DNA from: Mesorhizobium sp. AR07
Lineage (GTDB): Bacteria; Pseudomonadota; Alphaproteobacteria; Rhizobiales; Rhizobiaceae
Reading direction: 5' to 3'
Assembly: GCF_024746815.1 (NCBI RefSeq)
Contig: NZ_CP080525.1
Span: 6,504,501 to 6,568,500, forward strand
DNA: 64,000 nucleotides
Made by a program: the position numbers and the translations under genes. How positions within the stretch are numbered: position 1 is the first letter of the stretch; every line of letters begins with the position of its first letter. Positions 1 through 8,451 of this stretch are shown here, piece by piece. The notes under the pieces were generated by a model. The model searched no databases. It was not told the DNA's origin and saw only the letters and a program-made list of their open reading frames with translations.

Positions 1-1139
1 CGTCCGGTTCGGTGGCGCCCGGCGACGAGGTGGTTGTAGCCAAGTCCGGCAAATCCTCGCGCGTCAAGCGGATCGTCTTCCATGGCGGCGACCTGGCCCA
101 AGCTGCGGCCGGCCAGGCTGTCACGCTCGTCCTTGACGACGAGGTCGAGATATCACGCGGCAACATGCTGGTTTCGCCGGCCGCACGGCCGCAGGTCGCC
201 GACCAGTTCGCCGCCAACATCGTCTGGTTCGACGAGCACGCGCTGCTGCCCGGCCGTTCCTATATCCTGCGCACCGAGACCGATCAGAGCAGCGCCACCA
301 TCACCGACCTGAAATACCGGATCAACGTTAACGACTTCGCCCATGAGGCGGCCAAGTCGCTCGAAATGAACGAAGTCGGCATCTGCAACATCTCAACCCG
401 GACGCCGATCGCCTTCGATCCCTTCGCCGAAAACCGCACCACCGGCGCCTTCATCCTGATTGACCGCATCAGCAACGCCACGGTCGGCGCCGGCATGATC
501 CTGCATTCGCTGCGCCGGGCCGAAAACATCCATTGGCAATCGCTCGATGTCGGCAAGCGCGTCCGCGCCGACATGAAGAACCAGCGGCCCGCCGTATTCT
601 GGTTCACCGGGCTGTCGGGCTCCGGCAAGTCGACCATCGCCAACCTGTTCGAAAAGAAACTTTTCGCCACCGGCCGGCATACTTATATCCTGGACGGCGA
701 CAACGTCCGTCACGGTCTCAACCGCGATCTGGGTTTCACCGACGCCGATCGCGTCGAGAACATCCGGCGCGTCGCCGAAGTGGCGCGCTTGATGGCCGAT
801 GCCGGACTGATCGTCATTGTTTCGTTCATTTCGCCGTTCAGCGCCGAGCGGCGCATGGCGCGCGAATTGATGGCCGACGGCGAATTCATCGAGGTGTTTG
901 TCGATACCCCCTTCGAGGAATGCGCCAGGCGTGACCCGAAGGGCCTCTATGCCCGGGCGCTGAATGGCGAGATCAAGAATTTCACCGGCGTCGATTCGCC
1001 TTACGAAGCGCCGGAGAAACCCGAAATCCATCTGAAGACGCTCGGCAAATCGGCCGAGGAGATGGTAGACGCCCTGGAACACTGGCTGAACGAGCGCGAC
1101 ATTGCCGAAGACCAATACGACAACGGCGGCGGCATCTGA
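1..1139 (+). CDS. cysNC: Bifunctional sulfate adenylyltransferase subunit 1 / adenylylsulfate kinase (CysNC), 5' truncated
   Basis: The frame is open from the window edge, so the start and the GTPase domain of CysN lie outside. The visible part begins in the C-terminal beta-barrel domains of the EF-Tu-like CysN half. A complete APS kinase (CysC) domain follows, with Walker A motif GLSGSGKST at about nt 609-635 and the downstream LDGDNVRHGLNRDLGF signature. CysN with CysD makes adenylylsulfate (APS) from sulfate and ATP; CysC phosphorylates APS to PAPS, in the cytoplasm. The N-C fusion is common in rhizobia, where the paralog NodQ supplies PAPS for Nod factor sulfation. The stop overlaps the possible cysQ start. 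Housekeeping CysNC and NodQ cannot be told apart from this fragment. Confidence 0.93.
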   Translation, partial: SGSVAPGDEVVVAKSGKSSRVKRIVFHGGDLAQAAAGQAVTLVLDDEVEISRGNMLVSPAARPQVADQFAANIVWFDEHALLPGRSYILRTETDQSSATITDLKYRINVNDFAHEAAKSLEMNEVGICNISTRTPIAFDPFAENRTTGAFILIDRISNATVGAGMILHSLRRAENIHWQSLDVGKRVRADMKNQRPAVFWFTGLSGSGKSTIANLFEKKLFATGRHTYILDGDNVRHGLNRDLGFTDADRVENIRRVAEVARLMADAGLIVIVSFISPFSAERRMARELMADGEFIEVFVDTPFEECARRDPKGLYARALNGEIKNFTGVDSPYEAPEKPEIHLKTLGKSAEEMVDALEHWLNERDIAEDQYDNGGGI

Positions 1140-1980
1140 CGACAGGCTGATGCTCGAAATCTTCGAGCGGCTGGCCCTGGCGGCCGGCCGCGAGGTGATG
1201 CGTGTCTTCCACGCCGGCTGTGCGGTCGACCGCAAGTCCGATGCCTCGCCGGTGACCGAGGCGGACCGCGAGAGCGAGAAGATCATTCTCGCCGGACTGC
1301 GTGCCGCATTTCCCGACATTCCCTGCGTCGCCGAGGAGGAAGCGTCCGCCGGCATCGTGCCGCCCGATCTGGATGGCGCCTTCTTTCTCATCGATCCGCT
1401 CGACGGCACCAAGGAATTCGTCAACCGCCGCACCGATTTCACCGTCAACATCGCGCTTGTCCGTCATGGCGTGCCGGAAGTCGGCGTTGTCTTCGCGCCC
1501 TGCAGCGGCCGATTTTTTTCGGGCCGGCCGGGCAGGGCGGAAGCGCTCGAGATCGATGGCGACTACCAGGTCACAGGCCGCCGGCCGATCTCGGTCAGAA
1601 CAGCCGTTGCGCCGCTGGCGGTGGTTGCCAGCCGCTCCCACAACACACCGGAAACCGAGGCCTATATTCGCGATCTCGGTGCCGCCGAAATCGTTTCGGT
1701 CGGTTCGTCCTTGAAATTCTGTCTTCTCGCCAGCGCCGAAGCGGATGTCTATCCGCGCTTCGGCCGCACCATGGAGTGGGATACCGCAGCGGGCGATGCC
1801 GTGCTGCGCGCGGCCGGCGGCATGACGCGCACGCTGGATGGCCAACCCTTGCTCTATGGCAAGCGCCAGCAGAGCGACGACGAGGATTTTGCCAACCCGC
1901 ATTTCATTGCCAGCGGGAAGGGCGGGGCCAGCGGCAAGAGCGGGACCAGCGGCAAGGCAGGCGAGGCGAGCCCCGCCTGA
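1102..1980 (+). CDS. cysQ: 3'(2'),5'-bisphosphate nucleotidase CysQ (inositol monophosphatase family)
   Basis: Inositol-monophosphatase fold protein with both metal-binding signatures: DPLDGTKEF and, near the C-terminus, WDTAAGDAVL. CysQ hydrolyses 3'-phosphoadenosine 5'-phosphate, the by-product of PAPS use, which fits its place directly after cysNC. The start is uncertain. TTG at 1102 gives 292 residues and overlaps cysNC by 38 nt; ATG at 1150 gives 276 residues and lies just past the cysNC stop. Neither has a strong Shine-Dalgarno. The last 25 residues are a low-complexity Gly/Ser/Lys tail encoded by three 18-bp tandem repeats (1909-1962), which is unusual for the family and probably disordered. 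Confidence 0.9.
   Translation: MPKTNTTTAAASDDRLMLEIFERLALAAGREVMRVFHAGCAVDRKSDASPVTEADRESEKIILAGLRAAFPDIPCVAEEEASAGIVPPDLDGAFFLIDPLDGTKEFVNRRTDFTVNIALVRHGVPEVGVVFAPCSGRFFSGRPGRAEALEIDGDYQVTGRRPISVRTAVAPLAVVASRSHNTPETEAYIRDLGAAEIVSVGSSLKFCLLASAEADVYPRFGRTMEWDTAAGDAVLRAAGGMTRTLDGQPLLYGKRQQSDDEDFANPHFIASGKGGASGKSGTSGKAGEASPA
1909..1962 (+). repeat. Three in-frame 18-bp tandem repeats in the 3' end of cysQ
   Basis: Units at 1909-1926, 1927-1944 and 1945-1962 encode ASGKGG, ASGKSG and TSGKAG. The unit length is a multiple of three, so the reading frame is kept. They form the C-terminal tail, after the last conserved catalytic motif. Confidence 0.85.
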
Positions 1981-1993
1981 GACGGGCCGAAAT

Positions 1994-3136
1994 CTACTCG
2001 GCTGCCGCCTGCGCCGAATTCGAGCCGATATAGTTGCGGATCGTTTCGATGATGCGATCCTGGTCGGCTTCGCCGAGATACGGGTGCATTGGCAGGCACA
2101 GGATCCGCTTCGGCAGGTCCTCCGACACGGCAAGGCCGGTCGGCGTGCGCGGATAGTCGCGATAAGCGACCTGGGCGTGCAACGGCTTCACATAGTAGAT
2201 GACCGACGGAATGCCCTTTTCGCCGAGATGTGCCTTCAGCCCGTCGCGCTTCGGCGTCTCGATTGCGTACTGTGCCCAGGCTGAACGGCTGCCGTCCAGA
2301 TTGCGGGCCGCCGTGACAATGTCGCCAAGCCCTTCGGCGTAGCGGTTGGCCACCACCTGGCGGGCCACCATCTCTTCTTCCAGGATGGCGAGCTTCTCGA
2401 TCAGGATCGCCGCCTGAATCGTGTCGAGCCGCGAATTGATGCCGACCCGGACATTGTCGTACTGCGTCTCACCCTTGCCGTGGAAGGCGAACGATCTGAG
2501 CTGCTCGGCCAGCGCATCGTCATTGGTGAACATCGCGCCGCCGTCGCCGTAGCAGCCAAGCGGCTTTGCCGGGTAGAAGCTGGTCGAGCCCACGGCACCG
2601 AACGAGCCGCACATCTTGCCGTCGCTTGAGCCGCCCATCGACTGGGCGGCATCTTCGATCACCATCAGCCCCTCGCGGTTGGCGATCGCCATGATCGAAT
2701 CGTAGTCGGCGGCGAGGCCGAACAGATCGACGGGAATGATTGCCTTGGGCTGCAGCCGGCCTTCCTTCTTGATCATGGCGATGGCCGCCTCGAGGCTGGC
2801 AATGTCGATGTTGTAGCTATGCGGATCGACATCGACGAACACCGGCTCTGCCTTGGCCAGTGCCACCACTTCGGCGGTCGCGGCGAACGTGAAGCTCGGC
2901 ACGAACACCGCGTCGCCCGGACCGACACCGGCCGCAAACAGCGGCAACAGCAGCGCGTCGGTGCCGTTGGCGCAGGCCACGACATGCTTAGTGCCGATAT
3001 AGGCGGCGAGCTTGTTTTCGAATTCGGTGACTTGCGGGCCGAGGATATAGCGGCCTTCTTCGACGACACGGTCGATCGCGGCCTTCAGCCGGTCGCGGAT
3101 TCGTTCGCGCTGCGCGCCAAGATCGATGAACTGCAT
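1994..3136 (-). CDS. DegT/DnrJ/EryC1/StrS family sugar aminotransferase
   Basis: 380-residue PLP enzyme of the DegT/StrS group, which transaminates nucleotide-linked keto sugars for surface polysaccharide or glycan synthesis. Family features seen: the opening block MQFIDLGAQRERI, the GTKHVVACANGTDAL cofactor loop, DAAQS, and the Schiff-base lysine in SFYPAKPLG (K191, codon 2564-2566). The start at 3136 is chosen because GAGG lies six bases upstream and homologous sequence begins here; an upstream frame extension looks non-coding. It converges on cysQ with 13 bp between stops. The sugar substrate cannot be assigned; no glycosyltransferase is adjacent. Confidence 0.9.
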   Translation of the reverse strand: MQFIDLGAQRERIRDRLKAAIDRVVEEGRYILGPQVTEFENKLAAYIGTKHVVACANGTDALLLPLFAAGVGPGDAVFVPSFTFAATAEVVALAKAEPVFVDVDPHSYNIDIASLEAAIAMIKKEGRLQPKAIIPVDLFGLAADYDSIMAIANREGLMVIEDAAQSMGGSSDGKMCGSFGAVGSTSFYPAKPLGCYGDGGAMFTNDDALAEQLRSFAFHGKGETQYDNVRVGINSRLDTIQAAILIEKLAILEEEMVARQVVANRYAEGLGDIVTAARNLDGSRSAWAQYAIETPKRDGLKAHLGEKGIPSVIYYVKPLHAQVAYRDYPRTPTGLAVSEDLPKRILCLPMHPYLGEADQDRIIETIRNYIGSNSAQAAAE

Positions 3137-3390
3137 GTCGGCCTCAAACGGGTTAGCCAGATAACCGGCCGCTGGTATCAGAGTTGCGCCAGCCGAGAAA
3201 GCCGCCGGAGCAAAACCGCGAATTGCGCAAGTGTCGCAGTCTGTTACCTCGAATTTCCGGCTCAATCGTGCGAGATGCCTGAAATCCGGGCTTCGGCAGC
3301 TGCCGCCTGCGGATTATACAAAATCCGCGCGGTCAGGCGAAACATAAAGTGATCGACGATCCCGGCGCTTTCCAGGCGGTTTGCCGTCTG

Positions 3391-4314
3391 TCAGGCAATC
3401 TCATGCCGCCAGGGCGGATTGGCGCCCGCCCGCGACACGGTCACGGCCGCTGCCTTGGCGCCAAGCGCCAGCGCCTTGCCGATGGCGTCCTGCGAAAGGC
3501 CGGCGATCGCCGTCTTCGTCAGCAGGCCTTGCTCGTGTAACGAGGCGAGGATGCCGGCGTTGAACGTGTCGCCGGCGCCGACCGTGTCGACCACCTTGAC
3601 CTTCTCCGGCATCACCGTGACGGCATGTTCCCTGGTGTAGCCGACGGCGCCTTCGCTGCCATGCGTGACGACGATCAGCTTGGGGCCGCGGTCGAGCCAG
3701 TTGCGGATGACGTCCTCGTGCGAACCGGCTTCGCCGAACCAGTTCAGGTCTTCATCCGACAGTTTCACGATGTCGGCCATCGCCATCATGGCGCGGATAC
3801 GCCTGAGATGCTTTGCCTTGTCCGGGATGAAGTTAGGCCGGATGTTGGGATCGATCATCATGACGCGGCTTTCATGCTCGCGCTTCATGAATTCCTCATA
3901 GGCACTGCCGGCGGGCTCGGAGATCAGGCTGATGGCGCCGAACAGCATGGCCTCGATCTCGTTGCCGAGTTCCGGCAGGTCGTCGATGGTCAGCATGCGG
4001 CCGGCGGTGTTCTCGTCGTAGAATGTGTAGGTCGCCTGGCCATTGTCCAGCTTGACGAAGGCAAGCGTCGTCGGCCTTGGCGAGGTGTGTGCATAGGTGG
4101 AACTGACCTTGCTGGCCCCAAGCGCGTCCCGGAACTGGCCGCCGAACAGATCCGACGACAGGCCCGAAAAGAAACCTGCCGGCGCGCCCAGCCGCCCAAG
4201 CGCGATCGCCGTGTTGAAGACGGCGCCGCCGACATAGGGGGCAAAGGCCGGCTCGCCGTTGGTCGTCGTGCGCGGCAGCATGTCGATCAGGGCTTCGCCG
4301 CAGCAGAGGATCAT
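3391..4314 (-). CDS. PfkB-family carbohydrate kinase (probable fructokinase)
   Basis: 307-residue ribokinase-fold sugar kinase. It has the N-terminal CGEALIDM strand and GG-rich substrate loop, and the C-terminal PfkB signature VDTVGAGDTFNAG with catalytic base D249. It should phosphorylate a ketose, most likely fructose, using ATP. ATG at 4314 overlaps the TGA of the upstream mutarotase gene (ATGA), so translation is probably coupled. It ends a minus-strand operon ROK regulator - mutarotase - kinase, divergent from the frcBCA fructose transporter, which supports fructose as substrate. Sinorhizobium frc clusters also carry a kinase gene, but I do not claim orthology to frcK. Confidence 0.88.
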   Translation of the reverse strand: MILCCGEALIDMLPRTTTNGEPAFAPYVGGAVFNTAIALGRLGAPAGFFSGLSSDLFGGQFRDALGASKVSSTYAHTSPRPTTLAFVKLDNGQATYTFYDENTAGRMLTIDDLPELGNEIEAMLFGAISLISEPAGSAYEEFMKREHESRVMMIDPNIRPNFIPDKAKHLRRIRAMMAMADIVKLSDEDLNWFGEAGSHEDVIRNWLDRGPKLIVVTHGSEGAVGYTREHAVTVMPEKVKVVDTVGAGDTFNAGILASLHEQGLLTKTAIAGLSQDAIGKALALGAKAAAVTVSRAGANPPWRHEIA

Positions 4315-4757
4315 GGCTTCTTGGTCTCCGGCGGATAGATCACGCCCTTGCGGATGATGATGTTGGCGTAGAGCCGCGGCTCGCTTGTCGCGACGATGGC
4401 ATGCGCCGATTTGACCCGTGCATAGAAGTCGGCTCCGGCCAGCGCAACCACCTTGCGGCCGGGAGCGCGTTTTGCACACAGCGCCTCGATCTCATGATGC
4501 ACGGGATCGGCAAGCGAGGGGTCGCCCCTGACCGAGGCGCGAAACAGCGCCTCCGGCACGGCATCGTCGACCGGCAGCACGCTCAAGATCGCATCGAGCA
4601 CCGGCAGGAGATGATGACCATCGGCTCGGATGAGCCGGTTGGCCTGTTCCTCGGCCGGGTAGTTTCCGTCGACAAGGGCGATCTCGTCGCCATGGCCCAT
4701 GGCGCGCAACGTCGCCAGAAGCTCCGGACCAAGCAGCGCCGGGATGCCGATCAGCAT
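4311..4757 (-). CDS. RbsD/FucU-family sugar mutarotase
   Basis: 148 residues, usual length for the RbsD/FucU family of cytoplasmic mutarotases that interconvert ring forms or anomers of ribose and fucose. Seen: the N-terminal block ELLATLRAMGHGDEIALVDGNYPA-like with His22, and the C-terminal LYANIIIRKGVI strand, closer to FucU than to RbsD. It sits between the ROK regulator and the PfkB kinase, with a stop-to-start overlap of four bases to the kinase and one base to the regulator stop. In this setting it may convert imported ketopyranose into the form the kinase uses; that is inference. Confidence 0.88.
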   Translation of the reverse strand: MLIGIPALLGPELLATLRAMGHGDEIALVDGNYPAEEQANRLIRADGHHLLPVLDAILSVLPVDDAVPEALFRASVRGDPSLADPVHHEIEALCAKRAPGRKVVALAGADFYARVKSAHAIVATSEPRLYANIIIRKGVIYPPETKKP

Positions 4758-5984
4758 TCAGGCGCTCCTGGAAATCGTCGTCGAACCGATCAGGAAGCGT
4801 TCGGAAAGCGGCAGGCTGGCGCCGCCGAGCGCCCGGGCATGAATGCCGACGGTTCCCTCGCGGACGGCGGGAAGCTTCAGGCCCTCGCCGTCGACCGTGG
4901 CGATGGCCGCGATGACGGCATCAACCAGCCGGCGGCGCACGGCCTTCGGCATCCATCCGTCGATCACCGCCGCCTCGAAATCGATAACCGAGGATGCGGC
5001 GACGATGGCATAGGCGAGCGCCTGGGAGGCGCTGGCGATCCAGTCATCGAGTTCGGGGCCGATCTCGCCCCAGTCTTCCGGCGATGTCCACAGATGCGAA
5101 GCCTCGACGCCGCGCGCATTGAGCGCTTTTTCGAGCATGGCGATGGACGCCACGTCGATCAATTGAGCCGGCTTGCCGTCCGGCCCGGGCACGGGCATGG
5201 ATCCGAGCGCACCGGCATTGCCGGTTGGGCCACCAAAAAGCCGGCCATTCAGCACGATGCCGCCGCCGGCGAAGGCGCCGATGTAGAAATAGACGAAATC
5301 ACGCGCGGCACCGGTCTGGCCAAAGACGAGTTCGGCGCCGCAGGCCGAAGTGGCATCGTTCTGCAGATAGACCGGAAAATCGCATTGCGCCTGGATGTCG
5401 GCCCTGATGTCGCGGTGACGCCATTCGTCCATGACGTCGCGCGGGGCGCCGGCGGTATCGGCCCAGTTCCACAATTCGAACGGCATGGCGATGCCCAGGC
5501 CGGCGATGTGCTTGTCCTGTACGGGCGTCAGTTCGCCGCGCATCTGCCGCATGCCGTTGGTGACGAAATCCACCGTCTCGCGCGGCGCCGGGTAACGATA
5601 GGAATGCTGCAGCATCGAGCGGACATGGCCAAGGAAATCGATCAGCACCAGTTCAGCGCTGCGGCGGCCGATCTTCAGGCCGATGAAGAAGGCGCCTTCG
5701 GCATTGAGCGCCATCGGGATGGAGGGTTGGCCGATCTTGCCGCGCAGCGGCGCCTGGCGCAGCAGAAGCCCTTCTTCCTCCAGTTCGCGCATGATGACCG
5801 ACACCGTCTGCGCCGAAAGCCCGGTCATGCGGGCAATGTCGGATTTCGCCAGGCTGCCGTGCTGGCGCACCAGCGAGAGCACGAGCCGCTCGTTGTGATC
5901 CCGCATGCCGCTCTGGTTGGTGCCACGGTGAATGAGGCTGTCATTCGCCTCGGGCGAGCCGTGCCTCGCAATGGCGGTCTCCAC
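4758..5984 (-). CDS. ROK-family transcriptional regulator (probable FrcR-type repressor of the fructose genes)
   Basis: 408 residues. An N-terminal winged helix (about residues 25-80, HGSLAKSDIARMTGLSAQTVSVIMRELEEEG) is followed by a ROK sugar-kinase-like domain with Asn/Asp-containing QNDATSACGAE and the glycine-rich GAFAGGGIVLNG loop. The zinc motif CxCGxxGC of many ROK proteins is not seen. GTG at 5984 is chosen as start because GGGAGGA lies five bases upstream; the open frame continues far upstream but is non-coding antisense to frcB. Divergent from frcB with a 213-bp spacer carrying a strong dyad (6046-6083), so it likely represses both arms in response to the imported sugar. Confidence 0.9.
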   Translation of the reverse strand: METAIARHGSPEANDSLIHRGTNQSGMRDHNERLVLSLVRQHGSLAKSDIARMTGLSAQTVSVIMRELEEEGLLLRQAPLRGKIGQPSIPMALNAEGAFFIGLKIGRRSAELVLIDFLGHVRSMLQHSYRYPAPRETVDFVTNGMRQMRGELTPVQDKHIAGLGIAMPFELWNWADTAGAPRDVMDEWRHRDIRADIQAQCDFPVYLQNDATSACGAELVFGQTGAARDFVYFYIGAFAGGGIVLNGRLFGGPTGNAGALGSMPVPGPDGKPAQLIDVASIAMLEKALNARGVEASHLWTSPEDWGEIGPELDDWIASASQALAYAIVAASSVIDFEAAVIDGWMPKAVRRRLVDAVIAAIATVDGEGLKLPAVREGTVGIHARALGGASLPLSERFLIGSTTISRSA

Positions 5985-6045
5985 CCTGTTCCTCCCGTCG
6001 TTTCCCCGCAATGCTTTTGGGCCAGAATGGGTGAATGAAGCGAGG

Positions 6046-6083
6046 CTGTCAATAATAAATAAGAGTGATTTAATTATTGACAG
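6046..6083. promoter_or_regulatory. Perfect 11-bp inverted repeat with outward -35-like boxes: candidate operator/divergent promoters for ROK regulator and frcB
   Basis: CTGTCAATAAT at 6046-6056 and its exact reverse complement at 6073-6083 are separated by an A/T-rich 16-nt spacer. Each arm holds a TTGACA hexamer pointing outward (plus strand 6077-6082, minus strand 6052-6047). Binding of the adjacent ROK repressor here could block both promoters. The -10 boxes are weak: about 17 bp from the minus -35 there is CATTCT, and the plus side is unclear. Confidence 0.6.
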
Positions 6084-6197
6084 AGACTTCGCTCTGGTGT
6101 CTGTTTGGAGCAAGCGTCCACGCTGGGAAGAGCTTGTTCGGATGCTTGTGCGGATGCCGGTTGGCCGGCTTCCGATATGGTCTACTGGGAGGAAGTC

Positions 6198-7226
6198 ATG
6201 GGTAAATGGACTGTTCTGAAGGCGGCCGTTGCCGGCCTTGCCTTTTATGGCGCGATGGTCTCGGCCTCGCATGCGGCTGACATTGTCGGCCTGATCACCA
6301 AGACCGAAGGCAATCCGTTCTTCGTCAAGATGCGCGAGGGTGCGCAGGCCAAGGCGAAGGAACTCGGCCTTACGCTGCAGACCTTCGCCGGCAAGTTCGA
6401 CGGCGACAATGACAGCCAGGTGGCTGCCATCGAGAACCTGATTTCGGCTGGTGCGAAGGGTTTTGCGATCGTGCCAAGCGATTCCAGCGCCATCGTGCCG
6501 ACGATCAAGAAGGCGCGCGATGCCGGCCTGCTGGTCATCGTGCTCGACACGCCGCTTGATCCGATCGGCGCCGCCGACGCGACGTTTGCGACCGACAATT
6601 TCAAGGCCGGCGAGCTGATCGGCCAGTGGGCCAAGGGTACGCTGGGTGACAAGGCTTCGAGCGCCAAGATCGCCTTCCTCGACCTCGCCACCAATCAGCC
6701 GACGGTCGACTATCTTCGCGATCAGGGCTTCATGCAGGGCTTCGGCATCGACATCAAGGATCCGAAGAAATATGGCGACGAGACTGATGCGCGTATCTGC
6801 GGACACGAGATGACTGGCGGCGCCGAGGACGGCGGTCGCACCGCGATGGAAACGCTGCTGCAGAAGTGCCCCGATGTGAACGTCATGTACACGATCAACG
6901 AACCGGCGGCGGCGGGTGGTTATCAGGCCCTCAAGGCGGCCGGCAAGGATGATGGCTCGGTGCTGGTGGTGTCGATCGACGGCGGCTGCCCGGGCGTCAA
7001 GAACGTCGCGGCCGGCGTCATCGGCGCGACCTCGCAGCAATATCCGCTGAAGATGGCGGCCATGGCGATGGAAGCGATCGAGAAATTCGCCAAGACCGGC
7101 GAAAAGCCGAAGCCCACGCCCGGCAAGGAGTTCTTCGACACTGGCGCGACGCTGATCACCAACAAGCCGGTCAAGGGCGTCGAATCCATCGACACCAAGA
7201 AGGGCCTCGAGCTGTGCTGGGGCTGA
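6198..7226 (+). CDS. frcB: Fructose ABC transporter periplasmic binding protein FrcB
   Basis: 342-residue periplasmic-binding-protein type I (Peripla_BP_4). A signal peptide with cleavage after SASHA leaves mature ADIVG. I recognise strong similarity to Sinorhizobium FrcB in blocks such as NPFFVKMREGAQAKAKELG, TINEPAAAGGYQALK, VSIDGGCPGVKN and the C-terminal ESIDTKKGLELCWG. FrcB binds fructose, and in Sinorhizobium also mannose and ribose. ATG at 6198 follows GGGAGGA at 6187-6193, which decides the start over upstream in-frame codons. It is followed by a hairpin (7243-7283) before the permease gene, and regulated probably through the dyad at 6046-6083. Confidence 0.93.
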   Translation: MGKWTVLKAAVAGLAFYGAMVSASHAADIVGLITKTEGNPFFVKMREGAQAKAKELGLTLQTFAGKFDGDNDSQVAAIENLISAGAKGFAIVPSDSSAIVPTIKKARDAGLLVIVLDTPLDPIGAADATFATDNFKAGELIGQWAKGTLGDKASSAKIAFLDLATNQPTVDYLRDQGFMQGFGIDIKDPKKYGDETDARICGHEMTGGAEDGGRTAMETLLQKCPDVNVMYTINEPAAAGGYQALKAAGKDDGSVLVVSIDGGCPGVKNVAAGVIGATSQQYPLKMAAMAMEAIEKFAKTGEKPKPTPGKEFFDTGATLITNKPVKGVESIDTKKGLELCWG

Positions 7227-7242
7227 TGCCTTCCTAGAGCAA

Positions 7243-7283
7243 TGGAACGGTTCGGCGTTTCCGTGAAACGATGGACCGTTCCA
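7243..7283 (+). repeat. Hairpin-forming intergenic repeat between frcB and frcC
   Basis: TGGAACGGT (7243-7251) pairs with ACCGTTCCA (7275-7283); inside, CGTTTC (7256-7261) pairs with GAAACG (7265-7270). It is preceded by CTAGAGCAA, a lead-in I associate with a common Mesorhizobium intergenic mosaic element. There is no T-run, so it is not a simple terminator. It may stabilise frcB mRNA or reduce read-through into frcC. Confidence 0.7.
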
Positions 7284-7374
7284 ACACCCGTCAGAAGGGT
7301 TTAAACTCCAACGGAAAGGGCGGCGCTGGCCGCTCTTTCCCGAAACACGGGATCCTTGGGAGGGGATATTAGAG

Positions 7375-8451
7375 ATGAGCGACGACACAACCGGTTCGGC
7401 CGTTGCCGAACGCGGCCTCCAGGGCAGCGATCAGTCGGTGGCGAGTTTCGAGGAAGATCGCCGTTCCGGGCTGAAGAGCCTCCAGAGATTTCTGCACGAA
7501 TATCCCACCGCAATCCCTTTCATCGTGCTCGTCGTCGGCGTCCTGATTTTTTCGGTGGCCGCCGGAGGCCGGTTCTTTGCGCCGTTCAATCTGTCGCTCG
7601 TCCTCCAGCAGGTCACCATCATTGCCTTTCTGGGCATCGCCCAGACTCTCGTCATCCTGACTGCCGGCATTGACCTGTCGGTCGGCGCGATGATGGTGCT
7701 GTCATCCATCGTCATGGGTCGGTTGACTGTCACCTTCGGTGTCCCGGTCGAAATCGCCTTTATTCTGGGAATGCTTACGGGCCTGCTCTGCGGTCTCATC
7801 AATGGCGTCCTCGTTGCCATCATCAAACTGCCGCCCTTTATCGTGACGCTGGGGACTTGGAGCGTTTACGGCGCCATGGTCATCTATGTCTCGCACTCCG
7901 AGACGGTGAGGGCGCAGGACATCGAGACGATGGGGCCGCTGCTGCAGTGGCTCGGCCATACGATCAGGCTGGGCGGCGGAGCCGTGCTGACCTATGGCAC
8001 CATCGCCATGATCCTGACGGCGATCATCATCTGGTATGCGCTCAATCGGACGGCTTTCGGGCGGCACGTCTATGCGACGGGCGACGACGCGGAGTCGGCA
8101 AGGCTTGCCGGCATCAACACGCGCGGCACGCTGATTGCCGTTTACACACTGGCCGGCGTCATTTGCGCCATCGCCAGCTGGGCGCTGATCGGCCGTATCG
8201 GGGCCGCCAGTCCGCTCGGCAACCAGACCGCGAATCTCGATGCGATCACGGCCGTGGTCATTGGCGGGACGTCGCTGTTCGGCGGCCGCGGCTCGATCGT
8301 CGGAACGCTGTTCGGTGCGTTGATCGTCGGCGTGTTCCGCAACGGCCTCGCTTTGGCCGGCGTCGACTCGCTCTGGCAGGAATTCACTGTTGGTATCCTC
8401 ATCATCCTCGCCGTCACCATCGACCAGTGGATCAGGAAGATCTCGGCATGA
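7375..8451 (+). CDS. frcC: Fructose ABC transporter permease FrcC
   Basis: 358-residue inner-membrane permease of the RbsC/BPD_transp_2 type. A roughly 40-residue charged cytoplasmic N-terminus is followed by eight to ten hydrophobic segments. The family signature is present: the TAGIDLSVGAMM membrane block and the C-terminal NLDAITAVVIGGTSLFGGRGS loop that contacts the ATPase. The start at 7375 follows GGGAGGGGAT. Its stop overlaps the frcA start (ATGA), typical of a coupled transporter operon frcB-frcC-frcA. Confidence 0.93.
   Translation: MSDDTTGSAVAERGLQGSDQSVASFEEDRRSGLKSLQRFLHEYPTAIPFIVLVVGVLIFSVAAGGRFFAPFNLSLVLQQVTIIAFLGIAQTLVILTAGIDLSVGAMMVLSSIVMGRLTVTFGVPVEIAFILGMLTGLLCGLINGVLVAIIKLPPFIVTLGTWSVYGAMVIYVSHSETVRAQDIETMGPLLQWLGHTIRLGGGAVLTYGTIAMILTAIIIWYALNRTAFGRHVYATGDDAESARLAGINTRGTLIAVYTLAGVICAIASWALIGRIGAASPLGNQTANLDAITAVVIGGTSLFGGRGSIVGTLFGALIVGVFRNGLALAGVDSLWQEFTVGILIILAVTIDQWIRKISA

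Noticed and set aside
3137..3390. Extension of the DegT aminotransferase and an extra small gene in this spacer
   Set aside because: The in-frame extension has no family similarity, and the good ribosome-binding site is at 3136. No other coding signal is visible.
4401..6038. 545-codon open frame antisense to the kinase/mutarotase/ROK genes
   Set aside because: Same codon-bias shadow; it crosses three well-supported genes on the other strand and resembles no family.
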